From positions 1 through 64,000 of the forward strand of contig JARLGZ010000122.1 in assembly GCA_031292515.1 (NCBI GenBank): DNA of 64,000 nucleotides. The letters are read 5' to 3'. A program made the position numbers and the translations under genes. The notes beneath the pieces were generated by a model. It was not told where the DNA came from, did no database searches, and saw nothing but the letters and a program-made list of their open reading frames with translations. Each line of letters starts with the position of its first letter. Within the stretch, counting starts at the first letter, position 1. Below are positions 53,896-63,248 of this stretch, piece by piece. This DNA is from Puia sp. (GTDB lineage: Bacteria > Bacteroidota > Bacteroidia > Chitinophagales > Chitinophagaceae).

Positions 53896-54708
53896 GTGTT
53901 CAAATTCCTTACGACCCGGCCCCTTTGGGTAAACATTCTTGCAGGGGTGGGCATCCTGATCCTGCTTTTGCTATTATTCCTGGGTTCCCTGGACCTGCTG
54001 ACCCGGCACGGTAAGGTGTTGAAGATCCCGCAGGTGACGGGTCTCTCACTTGCTGAAGCTAAAAAGACGCTTCAGATGCAGGGGTTCGAAGTCCTGATAC
54101 AGGACTCGATCTATTTCGATACGATCCCGCCGCAACAGGTGATCAAGCAATTCCCCGAGGCCGACAACCTCGTCAAGGTGAATCGTACCGTCTATCTTAC
54201 GATCAACCGGGCAGTCGCCCCCTTTATCGATATGCCGAACCTGGTCAGCATGAGTTCCCGTAATGCGGGTCTGGTCCTGCGCCAGTATGGTCTGAAACTC
54301 GAAGACACGGTCTATAAGCCCGATTTTGCCCGCAATTCAGTGCTGGACGTGCTCTATAAGGGGGAAAGCATAAAGCCCGGCACCAAGATCCAGCAGGGCA
54401 GCGGGATCACGCTTGTATTGGGTAATGGAATCGGCACTTCGGATCTGCCGGTGCCGGATCTTTTCGGGCTGACCTATCGGCAGGTCAGGGCTGTCCTGGA
54501 TTCCGGCAACATGATCCTGGGCGCCGTCGTACCCGATGCGAATGTGACGGATACCGCTTCCGCCTTTGTCTACCGGCAGAGCCCGCCCCAGATAAACGAC
54601 GAGATGAAGCCTAACCATATCCGCCAGGGGCAATCCATCGATGTCTGGCTGAGCGTCCAAAGACCCGATCGGAAAGTAGACACCACGACGACGGTGACAC
54701 CCCGTTGA
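53896..54708 (+). CDS. PASTA-domain membrane protein
   Basis: 270 residues, GTG start at 53896. One N-terminal TM segment (ILAGVGILILLLLLFLGSLD) and an extracytoplasmic part made of three PASTA domains (from about 45: IPQVTGLSLAEAKKTLQMQG; about 115: MPNLVSMSSRNAGLVLRQYG; about 190: VPDLFGLTYRQVRAVLDSGN). PASTA domains bind peptidoglycan or muropeptides. No kinase domain. Its place after ddl fits a cell-wall role. Confidence 0.9.
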   Translation: MFKFLTTRPLWVNILAGVGILILLLLLFLGSLDLLTRHGKVLKIPQVTGLSLAEAKKTLQMQGFEVLIQDSIYFDTIPPQQVIKQFPEADNLVKVNRTVYLTINRAVAPFIDMPNLVSMSSRNAGLVLRQYGLKLEDTVYKPDFARNSVLDVLYKGESIKPGTKIQQGSGITLVLGNGIGTSDLPVPDLFGLTYRQVRAVLDSGNMILGAVVPDANVTDTASAFVYRQSPPQINDEMKPNHIRQGQSIDVWLSVQRPDRKVDTTTTVTPR

Positions 54709-54974
54709 GGCGCGGGAACAAGCGATGCGAAGGAGGAAACGGTGAAGAGGGAATGAAGGATCCCGTGATGGGGGAAATAACGATGGAGGAAGTGATGAAG
54801 AGGAGGGAAGTGGTGATGTGAAAGAAAGTGGGCAAGAGAAAGGAAGAGACGAAGGGAAGGGGAGTGACGAAGAGAAGGGATGTTACGAGGGGAAGGGAGA
54901 TGGTGAAGCGCGATGGGCGATGAGCAGGGAAGCGATCGTCGCAAGAATCAGTATAAAAAAATCAACCTATAGCT
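54709..54974. repeat. Purine-rich low-complexity intergenic stretch
   Basis: 266 bp. From about 54720 to 54915 the plus strand is almost only A and G (repeats of GAAGGGRAG/GATGRRGAAG type). Similar in style to the heptamer repeat at 13057 but without a fixed period. No gene. Confidence 0.6.
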
Positions 54975-55289
54975 ATGCAAGTAATTTCTGTAGATGAACT
55001 GAAAGCCAGGATAGACGCAGGAGAAGAATTGCTTTTATTGGATGTACGTGAGCCTGCGGAAAACGCCGATTTCAATATCGGAGGCGTCCTTTTGCCTTTG
55101 GGCAGGGTGCAGACCCTCCAGGTTGACGATATCGAAGACTGGAAGGACAAGGAAGTGATTTGTTATTGCCGGAGCGGCAACCGCAGCGGGCAGGCCTGCC
55201 TGATCCTGGAGACTGCCGGATTCACGAATGTCAAGAACCTGACGGGTGGCATGCTGGCCTGGCAGGACCGGATCGTAAAGGCGCACTGA
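54975..55289 (+). CDS. Rhodanese-like domain protein
   Basis: 104 residues, one rhodanese domain. ELLLLDVREPAENADFNIGG is the conserved entry; active-site Cys65 in VICYCRSGNRSGQACLIL (C-R-S-G-N-R-S loop, standard for single-domain sulfurtransferases); end LTGGMLAWQDRI. Cytoplasmic sulfur or redox role; partner unknown. Confidence 0.94.
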   Translation: MQVISVDELKARIDAGEELLLLDVREPAENADFNIGGVLLPLGRVQTLQVDDIEDWKDKEVICYCRSGNRSGQACLILETAGFTNVKNLTGGMLAWQDRIVKAH

Positions 55290-55403
55290 TCAGGATGGAT
55301 CCGTATTAATCGGTCTTGATCAGAATAAATCAACAATTGATTACGCATTTACTTTCACCAGATTGTCCATCGGATTGTCCGATCCTGCCGGCAGCATGGG
55401 GGG

Positions 55404-57848
55404 TTATAATTTCAGATTCAGCGCAACCATAAAATTTGCAGGGGCCGCCGGGAAATAGAAATTGTTGGTGACCACCTGTCCGTTGCTGATATACGGCGAA
55501 TTGTAGCCGTTGGGCTCGTACCGTTCATTCAGGATGTTGTAGGCCATGAAGATGAGCTGTATCTGTTTGAATGCGGGCACCGGCAGATCCCACACGACAC
55601 GCGCGTTCTCATAGAAATAAGGATTCAGGCTCCGGTCCCGGTGGGAGGTATTGTCCAGGTATTGCCTGCCGACATACTTGCTGATCAGGCTTAGCGTGAG
55701 GGTTTTCGCCGGGATGAAATCCAGGCTTGCCGCCCCGATGATACCGGGAGAAAGGGCGATGTCCGTGGAGTGATAATGGTTGACCTGCTGACCGCCATTA
55801 TCATAGTCGTCGAGGTATTCGGTGAAATCCGATATCCTGTTCTCGCTCAGGGTCAGGTTGGCGGTGGCTCCGAACCACTTCAGGGGCTTTAAGGCGCCCT
55901 GCAGCTCCAATCCCGCACGGTAGCTGGCGGGGATATTGGTGCGCGTGTATTCTCCTACGTTATTGATCTTTCCCGTCAGTACCAGCTGGTTCCTGTAGTC
56001 CATATAGTAAGCCGTGGCGTTCCAGCTGAAGAGACGGTTTCTCCTGCCGATGTTCGCTTCAAAGTCGACGAGGTGTTCGGCCGAGGGCTGTTGCTGCTCG
56101 TTCGCCTCGAAATCGCTCCTGTTGGGCTCGTGTCCGGCTGTGCTGACGGAGAGATATCCGTTCCATCCGTGCGTGCCGGTATAACTGATGCCAGCCTTCG
56201 GATTCAGGAAGTCGAAGGTCTTGTGGACGTAGAGCGTGGGGTTGTCGTCGAAGCCGTTTATGTTGTATACGATGGACCGGTTCTGCAGGTCTATAAAGGA
56301 GCTCCAGGTCTTGTTGAAATGGTGTTCCCATTTCGCATATACGTTCCAGTCCGTTTTGTGCGCCTCGTCGTAATAGTAGCGGTAATCGTTTGGAAAGCCG
56401 GTCTGCGCCCAGGTGACGATCCCGTAGTGCTGGCCGTCGTACCGGTCCCAGCCGCCTCCGACGATGACCTGGTCTTTTGCCGAATGGTATTGGAGGGAGG
56501 CGATGCCTCCGTAGAACCAGTTGTTCAGCCAGAGTTGCTGGATGAGGTCTGTCGTGGCGATGGTATCGCCGTTGTATACCGGGTCGGGCAGTCCATAGTT
56601 GGCATAAGACTGCTGCGGGGAGTATTCCACATAGTAGCCAAAGCCGCGGGTCATAAAGGCGCCGGTATTGAAGTCCCAATGCTCGTTGAGGTTATGGTTG
56701 TAAAACAGCTGGTAGTAGTCCTGCTGGTAGTTGTCCGTTTGGTTCGGGTAGGTGAAATAGTTGTATTTCCGCGGGTTGGATTTGAAGAGATTCACGGAGT
56801 CCTGCGGGGTAAAGAAGGTGGAGCCTATATTCTGGTCGTAGTAGTTTTGCAGGTCCGAGGCGCTCCCTTTCAATTTTGCTTCGGGGATGCCGTTCCAGGT
56901 CTGATAGGTTTTTTCCACCCCTGAGATGAAGTTGAAGCGCAGGGCGGATTTTTTCGTCAGGTAGGCCCCGGAAAGATAAAGGGATTTTAGGTTGCTTGCG
57001 CCACGATCGATATAGCCCTGGCTGTTCGTATAGGACAGGCGGGCATCGATGGTAAAGTGATCGTCGATCAGCCCGGAGCCGAGTTTCACCGTGCTTTTCA
57101 CGGTATTGTAGGAGCCGCCGCTGGTGTTGACCTCCGCGTAGGGTTTGTCGTTGAATTCGTTCGTGCTGATATTGATCGACGCGCCGAAGGCCCCCGATCC
57201 GTTGGTGGATGTCCCGACACCCCGCTGCACCTGGATGGTGCTGATGGAGCTGGCCAGGTCCGGGAGGTCTACAAAATATACACCCTGGTCCTCGGCGTCA
57301 TTCATGGGTATCCCGTTCAGGGTGACGTTGATGCGGGTCTGATCCACGCCCCGGATGGTGATACCCGTGTATCCGATACCGTTACCGGAATTGGAATTGA
57401 TGACGGTCGAAGGGGTCTGATCCAGCAGATAGGGGATGTCCTGCCCGACATTGTCTTTTTCCAGTTGTTTTGCGGAGAGGTTGGTGGCGCTGAAAGGGGT
57501 TTTCTCGCCGGCCCTGACGCCCCTGACTTCGATCGGCTGTAAAAACAAATCTACTTTGGCCAGGGAGATGTCTGTTTTTGCAGGCTCTCCGGATAGATGT
57601 ACGATCATGAACCGGGTCTTGTACCCGATTCCGCTGATGGTCAGCGGATAGTCCCCGGCCCTGGCGGTCCTCAGCCGGAAGTTTCCTGTTTCGTCGGACG
57701 ATGTTCCTGTGTTTTTGCCGAGGCGAAGGGATATGCCCGAGAGGGGCTCCCTGGTTGCGGAATCGGTCACGGTTCCTTGCAAAATGGCTTGTGCATGGCT
57801 CAGATAAGGACTGAGTGAGATGCACATTGCCCAAAACAATTTTTTCAT
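55404..57848 (-). CDS. TonB-dependent outer-membrane receptor, probable thiamine-compound transporter
   Basis: 814 residues. Signal peptide (MKKLFWAMCISLSPYLSHA), CarboxypepD_reg-like domain (about 21-100: LQGTVTDSATREPLSGISLR), plug (about 115-235: NVGQDIPYLLDQTPSTVINS, GITIRGVDQTRINVTLNGIP, IQVQRGVGTSTNGSGAFGAS) and 22-strand barrel ending FMVALNLKL. Its mRNA leader carries a TPP riboswitch (57932-58024), about 85 nt upstream. So the receptor is most likely the outer-membrane importer of thiamine or a related compound, shut off when TPP is plentiful. Confidence 0.93.
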   Translation of the reverse strand: MKKLFWAMCISLSPYLSHAQAILQGTVTDSATREPLSGISLRLGKNTGTSSDETGNFRLRTARAGDYPLTISGIGYKTRFMIVHLSGEPAKTDISLAKVDLFLQPIEVRGVRAGEKTPFSATNLSAKQLEKDNVGQDIPYLLDQTPSTVINSNSGNGIGYTGITIRGVDQTRINVTLNGIPMNDAEDQGVYFVDLPDLASSISTIQVQRGVGTSTNGSGAFGASINISTNEFNDKPYAEVNTSGGSYNTVKSTVKLGSGLIDDHFTIDARLSYTNSQGYIDRGASNLKSLYLSGAYLTKKSALRFNFISGVEKTYQTWNGIPEAKLKGSASDLQNYYDQNIGSTFFTPQDSVNLFKSNPRKYNYFTYPNQTDNYQQDYYQLFYNHNLNEHWDFNTGAFMTRGFGYYVEYSPQQSYANYGLPDPVYNGDTIATTDLIQQLWLNNWFYGGIASLQYHSAKDQVIVGGGWDRYDGQHYGIVTWAQTGFPNDYRYYYDEAHKTDWNVYAKWEHHFNKTWSSFIDLQNRSIVYNINGFDDNPTLYVHKTFDFLNPKAGISYTGTHGWNGYLSVSTAGHEPNRSDFEANEQQQPSAEHLVDFEANIGRRNRLFSWNATAYYMDYRNQLVLTGKINNVGEYTRTNIPASYRAGLELQGALKPLKWFGATANLTLSENRISDFTEYLDDYDNGGQQVNHYHSTDIALSPGIIGAASLDFIPAKTLTLSLISKYVGRQYLDNTSHRDRSLNPYFYENARVVWDLPVPAFKQIQLIFMAYNILNERYEPNGYNSPYISNGQVVTNNFYFPAAPANFMVALNLKL

Positions 57849-57931
57849 GTACCTGTTGGTTTTGTGTTGAAAAAAAAATTGATTTGGGAAATGCTGCGAT
57901 AAAAGGAGATCGAATAGGCCGATGGCGGCAC

Positions 57932-58024
57932 TCTACCTTCCCTGCGCAGGCATTACCCTGATCAGGTTCTACGGGTATTATCTCAGCCCTTCCGCTTCTT
58001 GCGGGAGAGCACCCCGGGGAAACT
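57932..58024 (-). promoter_or_regulatory. TPP riboswitch (THI element)
   Basis: Minus-strand sequence shows the conserved core: GGGGTGC near 58014, then a CTCCCGC/GCGGAAG variable stem, GGGCTGAGATAATACCC (T-loop helix P3/P2), CGTAGAACCTGATCAGGGT and AATGCCTGCGCAGGGAAGG. These are the CUGAGA and ACCUGAUC...GGGUAAUGCC elements that bind the pyrimidine and pyrophosphate of TPP. It lies between the presumed promoter and the TonB receptor. Confidence 0.95.
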
Positions 58025-58253
58025 GAGAAATATCTGCGGCCGCCGTTTAGCGGGCCGTGGACACCGCAAATATAGGCAGATGAACGGAATTTTCAATTCT
58101 TTCAGGCGGAGGAACGGTTTTTTCGACGGCGGGCTGTAACTTTTTGACCATCCTATCCGTCCCACCAAGAGGCTGGTATTTAGGTAGACTGGTATTTAGA
58201 TGGCGGATGCAACAATATCCGTGGGATCGTGTCTTTTAGAAAACTGTCTCTAT

Positions 58254-58970
58254 ATGCAAAAAATTATCCTTTTTTCTTTGTTGGTATTCATGGGCTTTGT
58301 GTCTTTTTCGCAGGATCATAAAGCGGGTGATGATAAAAACGCCGAGACACGCGATGTGAAGGGGTTTCATGCAGTCGAGGTATCCGGGGGTATCGACCTC
58401 TACCTGAATCCCGGTGATGAAACGGTTGCCGTGAGCGCTTCCGACCCTGCTATCCGGGACCATATGAGGACCGAGGTAGTAGGTGGCGTGCTGAAGATAT
58501 ACCTGGAGAATACGCACGGACAATGGAATACGGGCGGGCGATCGATGAAGGCTTATGTGAGTTTTAAGCAGCTGGACGCCATCGGGGCTTCCGGCGGATC
58601 GGATGTCTATATAGACAATGTCCTGAAGGGGGACCGGCTGGCCGTGACGCTTTCCGGTGGAGGAAATCTAAAGGGTCAGGTCGATTTGTCCGACCTGGCC
58701 GTCAGGCAATCGGGCGGATCGAATGTAAAAGTTACCGGAACGGTAGGGAGTCTGAATGTGGAGACGAGCGGCGGCGGGGATTTCAGCGGCTATAACCTGG
58801 TGGCCGATATTGGACATGTCGGTGCCAGTGGAGGCGGCAATATCCATGTCACGGTCAATAAGGAGCTTTCAGTGGTCGCCAGCGGCGGCAGCAGTATCTA
58901 TTACAAGGGTACCTGCGCGGTGAAGGCGGTGAGTACGAGCGGCGGCAGCGGAGTGTACAAAAAAGGGTGA
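58254..58970 (+). CDS. DUF2807 (head-GIN) protein, paralogue 1 of 3
   Basis: 238 residues from ATG 58254 (MQKIILFSLLVFMGFVSFSQ signal peptide); an earlier ATG at 58200 is non-family lead. DUF2807 adhesin-like right-handed beta-helix: VKGFHAVEVSGGIDLYLNPG, then regular turns with the recurring unit SGGS/SGGG (GASGGSDVYIDN, LSGGGNLKGQ, QSGGSNVKVT, SGGGDFSGY, SGGGNIHV, SGGSSIYY). Surface or periplasmic, function unknown. First of three tandem paralogues. Confidence 0.88.
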   Translation: MQKIILFSLLVFMGFVSFSQDHKAGDDKNAETRDVKGFHAVEVSGGIDLYLNPGDETVAVSASDPAIRDHMRTEVVGGVLKIYLENTHGQWNTGGRSMKAYVSFKQLDAIGASGGSDVYIDNVLKGDRLAVTLSGGGNLKGQVDLSDLAVRQSGGSNVKVTGTVGSLNVETSGGGDFSGYNLVADIGHVGASGGGNIHVTVNKELSVVASGGSSIYYKGTCAVKAVSTSGGSGVYKKG

Positions 58971-59098
58971 TATCCGGATAGTAAGTTGGGTGACCGGTTT
59001 CCGGGATAAAACCACCAGGCGCCAAAACCACCCGGCATAAAAAAACAGCCGGCACCATAACCAACTAGTATAAAACAACTAAGTATAATACCAGCAAT

Positions 59099-59839
59099 AT
59101 GATAAAACTATTTCTTTCGGCTGTAGCGGGGTGTCTGATCCTGTCGTCTTCGATGGCCCAGGACAAGCCTGCTCATGATCAGGAGAAGGTGATACACGAT
59201 AACAATGCCCAGGTGAGAACCGTGAGTAATTTTCATGCGATCCATGTTTCTACGGGAATTCATTTATATCTTACACAGGGCGACGAGGAGGCGGTCGCCG
59301 TGAGCGCCTCGCAACTGTCTTACCGGGATCGTATCAGGACGGAGGTTGAGAACGGGGTGTTGAAGATCTACTTCGATTTTAAAGACTGGAGCCATTGGCA
59401 TACCTCCGGCAAGGAACTGAAGGCGTATGTGTCTTGCAAGATGCTGGACGCCCTGCGTGCTTCTTCCGGCGCCATGGTTGAGATAGACGGCTCGGTCCAT
59501 TCGGAGATGCTGTCGTTGAATTTCTCAAGCGGCGCCAGTTTCTCCGGAAAGGTACAGGTGACAAAACTGGAGGTGGATCAGAGCAGCGGCGCCCTGTCGA
59601 CCATTTCGGGCTCGGCCGTGAGTCTCAAAGCGGTGGCTACCAGCGGTGGCATATTTCATGGCGGGGATCTGCAGGCAAACGAGTGTGAGGCAAGGGCGAA
59701 TAGCGGCGGGGTCATGGATATCAATGTGCTGAAGACGCTGACGGCTTCTGCCCATAGCGGCGGCATCGTCAATTATGAAGGGACGGGTGTGATGACTTCA
59801 ATCAATACGGGAAGCGGCGGCGTCGTTTCCAGAAAATAG
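59099..59839 (+). CDS. DUF2807 protein, paralogue 2 of 3
   Basis: 246 residues. Signal peptide (MIKLFLSAVAGCLILSSSMA), conserved head VSNFHAIHVSTGIHLYLTQG, beta-helix turns using SSGA/SGG (RASSGAMVEIDG, FSSGASFSGK, QSSGALSTIS, TSGGIFHGGD, HSGGIVNYEG). Closest in order to paralogue 3 (22 bp apart), so co-transcribed with it. 128 bp separate it from paralogue 1. Confidence 0.88.
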   Translation: MIKLFLSAVAGCLILSSSMAQDKPAHDQEKVIHDNNAQVRTVSNFHAIHVSTGIHLYLTQGDEEAVAVSASQLSYRDRIRTEVENGVLKIYFDFKDWSHWHTSGKELKAYVSCKMLDALRASSGAMVEIDGSVHSEMLSLNFSSGASFSGKVQVTKLEVDQSSGALSTISGSAVSLKAVATSGGIFHGGDLQANECEARANSGGVMDINVLKTLTASAHSGGIVNYEGTGVMTSINTGSGGVVSRK

Positions 59840-59861
59840 ATACTCTTAAACGGTGAAGCAA

Positions 59862-60593
59862 ATGAATAAACGGCTAAAGCAAGCAGCATTCCTGGCAGTC
59901 CTCCTGCTGTCGGCAGGTATGCTATCGGCGCAAAAGACGGTCATCAATGACCCGAACGCGGTGACGCGGTCTGTGAAAGGATTTCATGCGATAGAGGTCT
60001 CCAACGCCATCAATCTCTACCTGAGCCAGGGTGGCGAAGAGGTGGTGGCCGTCAGTGCGGAGGATACGGCGGCGCGGGATCGTATCCGGACGGTCGTCGT
60101 CGACGGGGTCCTTCGGATCAGTTTCGATAACGAGGGCTGGAGATCATGGAAGGGAAAGGGTAAACTGAGGGCTTACATATCGTTTGTCACCTTGGACAAA
60201 TTGGGAGCTTCGGGAGCCAGTGATATTTTTGTGGATGGGGTGATCTCGGGCAGCAAACTGGACCTGAGCCTTTCCGGCGCGAGCGATTTTAAAGGAGCCG
60301 TCCACCTGGATGAACTGCAGATCTCGCAGAGTGGCGCATCCGATATTTTGATTACGGGCAGTGTCGCCAGCGTCACGACGATCAAGGCCAGCGGCGCCAG
60401 CGATGTAAAGGGGTATGACCTGACTACGGAGAGCTGTAGCGTGAATCTCAGTGGCGCCTCCGCCGTCAAGATCACCGTGAACAAGGAGCTGACAGCCCAT
60501 GCCAGCGGCGCCAGCAGCGTGTCTTATAAGGGCAATGGCGTGATCAGCGGCTCGCATACCAGCGGCGCCAGCAGCGTGTCGAAGAAGGGGTGA
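59862..60593 (+). CDS. DUF2807 protein, paralogue 3 of 3
   Basis: 243 residues from ATG 59862; a GTG at 59853 in the same frame is an alternative. Signal peptide (LKQAAFLAVLLLSAGMLSAQ), head VKGFHAIEVSNAINLYLSQG, turns using SGAS (GASGASDIFVDG, LSGASDFKGA, QSGASDILIT, ASGASDVKGY, LSGASAVKIT, ASGASSVSYK). The three paralogues thus carry different turn repeats on one scaffold. Confidence 0.88.
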   Translation: MNKRLKQAAFLAVLLLSAGMLSAQKTVINDPNAVTRSVKGFHAIEVSNAINLYLSQGGEEVVAVSAEDTAARDRIRTVVVDGVLRISFDNEGWRSWKGKGKLRAYISFVTLDKLGASGASDIFVDGVISGSKLDLSLSGASDFKGAVHLDELQISQSGASDILITGSVASVTTIKASGASDVKGYDLTTESCSVNLSGASAVKITVNKELTAHASGASSVSYKGNGVISGSHTSGASSVSKKG

Positions 60594-60659
60594 GACCGAA
60601 GAAGGGGTGAGACCGAAGCTGAGGAAGGGATGAGACTAAAGAACGAGTAGTAAATATAA

Positions 60660-60692
60660 ATAAAGGCCCTGCATTATCAGCGGGGCCCTTTT
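60660..60692. terminator. Bidirectional terminator
   Basis: Stem AAAGGCCCTGC with GCGGGGCCCTTT (60662-60672 with 60680-60691, one bulge), 7-nt loop, A-rich before and T-rich after. It lies between the convergent DUF2807 and di-heme oxidoreductase genes. Confidence 0.75.
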
Positions 60693-60711
60693 GATGAGTT
60701 ACATGCATGAA

Positions 60712-62091
60712 TTACAGTGAGGACAGGAACTGCAGCAGCGCGGCCCTGTCGGAGGAGCCCAGCTGCATGAATTTCTGTCTCGCATTTGCAGCTTCTCCGC
60801 CATGCCACAGGATGGCTTCTTCGATCGTCCTTGCACGGCCATCGTGCAGATAATAGGATGTGCCGTTTGCAATGGATAGCAGCCCGATTCCCCACAGAGG
60901 AGCCGTCCTCCATTCGCTTCCCGTGGCAAGATAGTCGGGCCTGTTATCGGCCAGCCCCTCTCCCATGTCGTGGACCAGCAAGTCCGTGTAGGGATGGATA
61001 CGCTGGTTGCTGATGGGCCCCAGTGTCAGGTCGACGCCCGTTTGGATCGTGGGACGGTGGCATCCCGAGCAATTGACCTGGTTGAAGAGAGCAGCGCCGC
61101 GGAGATTGACGGTATCTTTTACGTTTCTGCGTGCAGGCACCGCCAGGGTCTTCACATAGTACACGACATAGTTCAGGAGGCTGTCTGCCAGTTCGGGCTG
61201 CGTGTCGCCGTGTATGACGCTCATCTGTGGCTGGCCCAGGGCGCTCTCCTCGGGGTTGACATAGCTGGTGACGCCCATGTCCTGCTGATAGGCGGCGGCG
61301 ACCTGTGTCAGGAGGGTAGGCGTGTTGGCCTTTAGACCGAATCTCCCCAGCTCTTTCCGTTTTGTGTAGCTGTCGTAGACATAGTTAGCCTTGCCGGTGA
61401 TCCCATCGCCGTTGGCGTCGCCGGCATCTACAAAGGAGAGGATCGTGGCTTCGGGGATGTTCTCCAGCAGGCCCATCCCCACGAGCGGCGGGGCGAGACG
61501 AGGAGACAGCAGGTAATTGCCCGGCAAGGGGGTATAGGGATTTTTGAGCGTGTAGGAAGGCGATCGTAATGTCACCGTCGTTCCATCGGGATAGGTCACC
61601 GGGAGGTCGGTATAGGTGATCACAACATTGGCTTCGGGAGAGGCCCCGATGACAGCCTGGTCCTGTAGCTGGGTGCCAAAACCCGGAATGGCTAACGGGC
61701 CGCCGAGGGAATCCTGCCCGGGCAGACTAAGGCGGCATAAAAGGCCGGAGTTGGAGAAGCCGGCCGTAGGGATCCCTTCGGCGTCATTGCGATGGCAATT
61801 GACGCAGGAGATGTTGTTATAGACGGGGCCGAGGCCAGTGAAGATCGGCGAAGGAGGGGCCACGAAGGTCTGGCTGAAAGTCGCATCCCCGGTGATATGG
61901 ACGCTCTCATCTCGCGCGCTCAGCCCGTCGACCCTATTGCCAAAGGCTTTCGAAGAGGCATCCAGCACGGTGGCCGCTCCCCCGCTCATGCGGTCATCAT
62001 ACCCGCTGTCGGCAAAGACGCCTGCCTTGTGACACATGGTAAACGCGGTAACAAAAACGGCTAGTCCGGAAATGATATAGAACTTTTTCAC
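60712..62091 (-). CDS. Di-heme c-type cytochrome oxidoreductase (DUF1111 family)
   Basis: 459 residues, GTG start. N-terminal hydrophobic segment with lipobox-like TMCHKAG (Cys20). Two c-type heme sites: CVNCH (96-100) and CSGCH near 337; conserved SRIAPPLVGMGLLENIP-like region (SPRLAPPLVGMGLLENIPEA) and DAGDANGDGITGKANYV; C-terminal LWGIGLLSIANGTSYYLHDG with the family's His-containing end. Members are periplasmic or surface oxidoreductases, encoded with imelysins. Its GTG overlaps the imelysin TAG (TAGTG), so translation is coupled. Confidence 0.92.
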   Translation of the reverse strand: MKKFYIISGLAVFVTAFTMCHKAGVFADSGYDDRMSGGAATVLDASSKAFGNRVDGLSARDESVHITGDATFSQTFVAPPSPIFTGLGPVYNNISCVNCHRNDAEGIPTAGFSNSGLLCRLSLPGQDSLGGPLAIPGFGTQLQDQAVIGASPEANVVITYTDLPVTYPDGTTVTLRSPSYTLKNPYTPLPGNYLLSPRLAPPLVGMGLLENIPEATILSFVDAGDANGDGITGKANYVYDSYTKRKELGRFGLKANTPTLLTQVAAAYQQDMGVTSYVNPEESALGQPQMSVIHGDTQPELADSLLNYVVYYVKTLAVPARRNVKDTVNLRGAALFNQVNCSGCHRPTIQTGVDLTLGPISNQRIHPYTDLLVHDMGEGLADNRPDYLATGSEWRTAPLWGIGLLSIANGTSYYLHDGRARTIEEAILWHGGEAANARQKFMQLGSSDRAALLQFLSSL

Positions 62092-63203
62092 TAATCCTGT
62101 ACGTTTGTTTTTAAGAAATTGATCAGGTCGTTATCCAGCAGGCTTTGGAGCGTCTGGATCGCCGTCATCGTTGCCTGTACCTGTACGCGCTGGTCGAGGA
62201 TGGCCTGTTCGTATCTTTCCGTGATATTGCTGAAGGAGTTGATCGCGGCGGTGAATTGCGCGCGGATCTGGTTGTCGAGATTCTTGTTTTTTGCGGCGAC
62301 CAGGTCTTTTATCCCCAGCCCTCCGTTCAGTCCCAGATAGACATTTTGCGCTCCGATGATATTGTTCCTGAAGTCGTTCAGGGAGTTGTCGGAGTAGGGC
62401 GATTCGGTGATGGTGGAGTCTCTCTTACTGTAGGGCGCATACATCTTTCCGTCGGCATTGGCTTGCCCCACTTCGTTGCAGATACCCGCCATGCCGTTGT
62501 CTCCGGCAATGTCCAGGAAGAAGGCGAGTTTCGAGCTATAAACCGTGTTCCCGGATGCACCGGCCGTCAGGATAGCATTGGCATAATTGGCGGGAGCCGA
62601 GGTCCAGCTCTGCAGGAGCTGTGAGACGTTGTTGTCCAGGATATCCGCGGAGAGGCTGATCAGGTATTGCATCTGGCGTTGCGTGAAGCTGGATGCCGTA
62701 CGGACTTGATTCTCGCCGTTGCGGAAAAGCAGGTATTCTACGGGGTGGTATCCGCGAAGGCTCTGCGTCAGGTTTTGGATATCCGATTCCCCGAGAGGGT
62801 TGCCACTGGTGAGCAGGGAGTCCATCTGCGTATAATCCGTCGGCCAGGTATCGGTGTTCGGATCATAGTCGTTGGATTCCACGGGCCCGATCAGGAAGCC
62901 TTCGCTTTGTTCCCATACCGTCCGGACGTTTTTCCACGCGGTCTGTGCCGCGATCAAATTGTCATCGGTGGGGGAGCCGCTCAGGTTTGTGATGGCTGTA
63001 TTCAGGGCAGTTGCCGCTTTTACGAGGCTGTCGTATTGGGGAAGTGCCGTCTTGTTGGTAAATTCGTTGATCACGTTCGCTTCGAGCGTCTTAAAATCCA
63101 CGGCATCCCCGGTGGAGGAGCTGGATTTGTGACAGGCGCTGAAAGCCACGCTGCAGATGAGGAATGCGGAGAACAATATCCTGGAGGAGTGTATCTTTTT
63201 CAT
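62091..63203 (-). CDS. Imelysin-family lipoprotein (M75)
   Basis: 370 residues. Lipoprotein signal (ILFSAFLICSVAFSACHKSS, Cys at the lipobox). Two helical bundles; the GxHxxE motif is seen as RGYHPVEYLLF. Imelysins (EfeO/IrpA-like) take part in iron acquisition; the peptidase activity first proposed is not general. Sits in an operon: Rieske protein 45 bp upstream, di-heme oxidoreductase coupled downstream. Confidence 0.92.
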   Translation of the reverse strand: MKKIHSSRILFSAFLICSVAFSACHKSSSSTGDAVDFKTLEANVINEFTNKTALPQYDSLVKAATALNTAITNLSGSPTDDNLIAAQTAWKNVRTVWEQSEGFLIGPVESNDYDPNTDTWPTDYTQMDSLLTSGNPLGESDIQNLTQSLRGYHPVEYLLFRNGENQVRTASSFTQRQMQYLISLSADILDNNVSQLLQSWTSAPANYANAILTAGASGNTVYSSKLAFFLDIAGDNGMAGICNEVGQANADGKMYAPYSKRDSTITESPYSDNSLNDFRNNIIGAQNVYLGLNGGLGIKDLVAAKNKNLDNQIRAQFTAAINSFSNITERYEQAILDQRVQVQATMTAIQTLQSLLDNDLINFLKTNVQD

Positions 63204-63248
63204 GTTTTATGATTTAACTGTTGTATTTGCCGGAGAGTTGCAGTTTGA

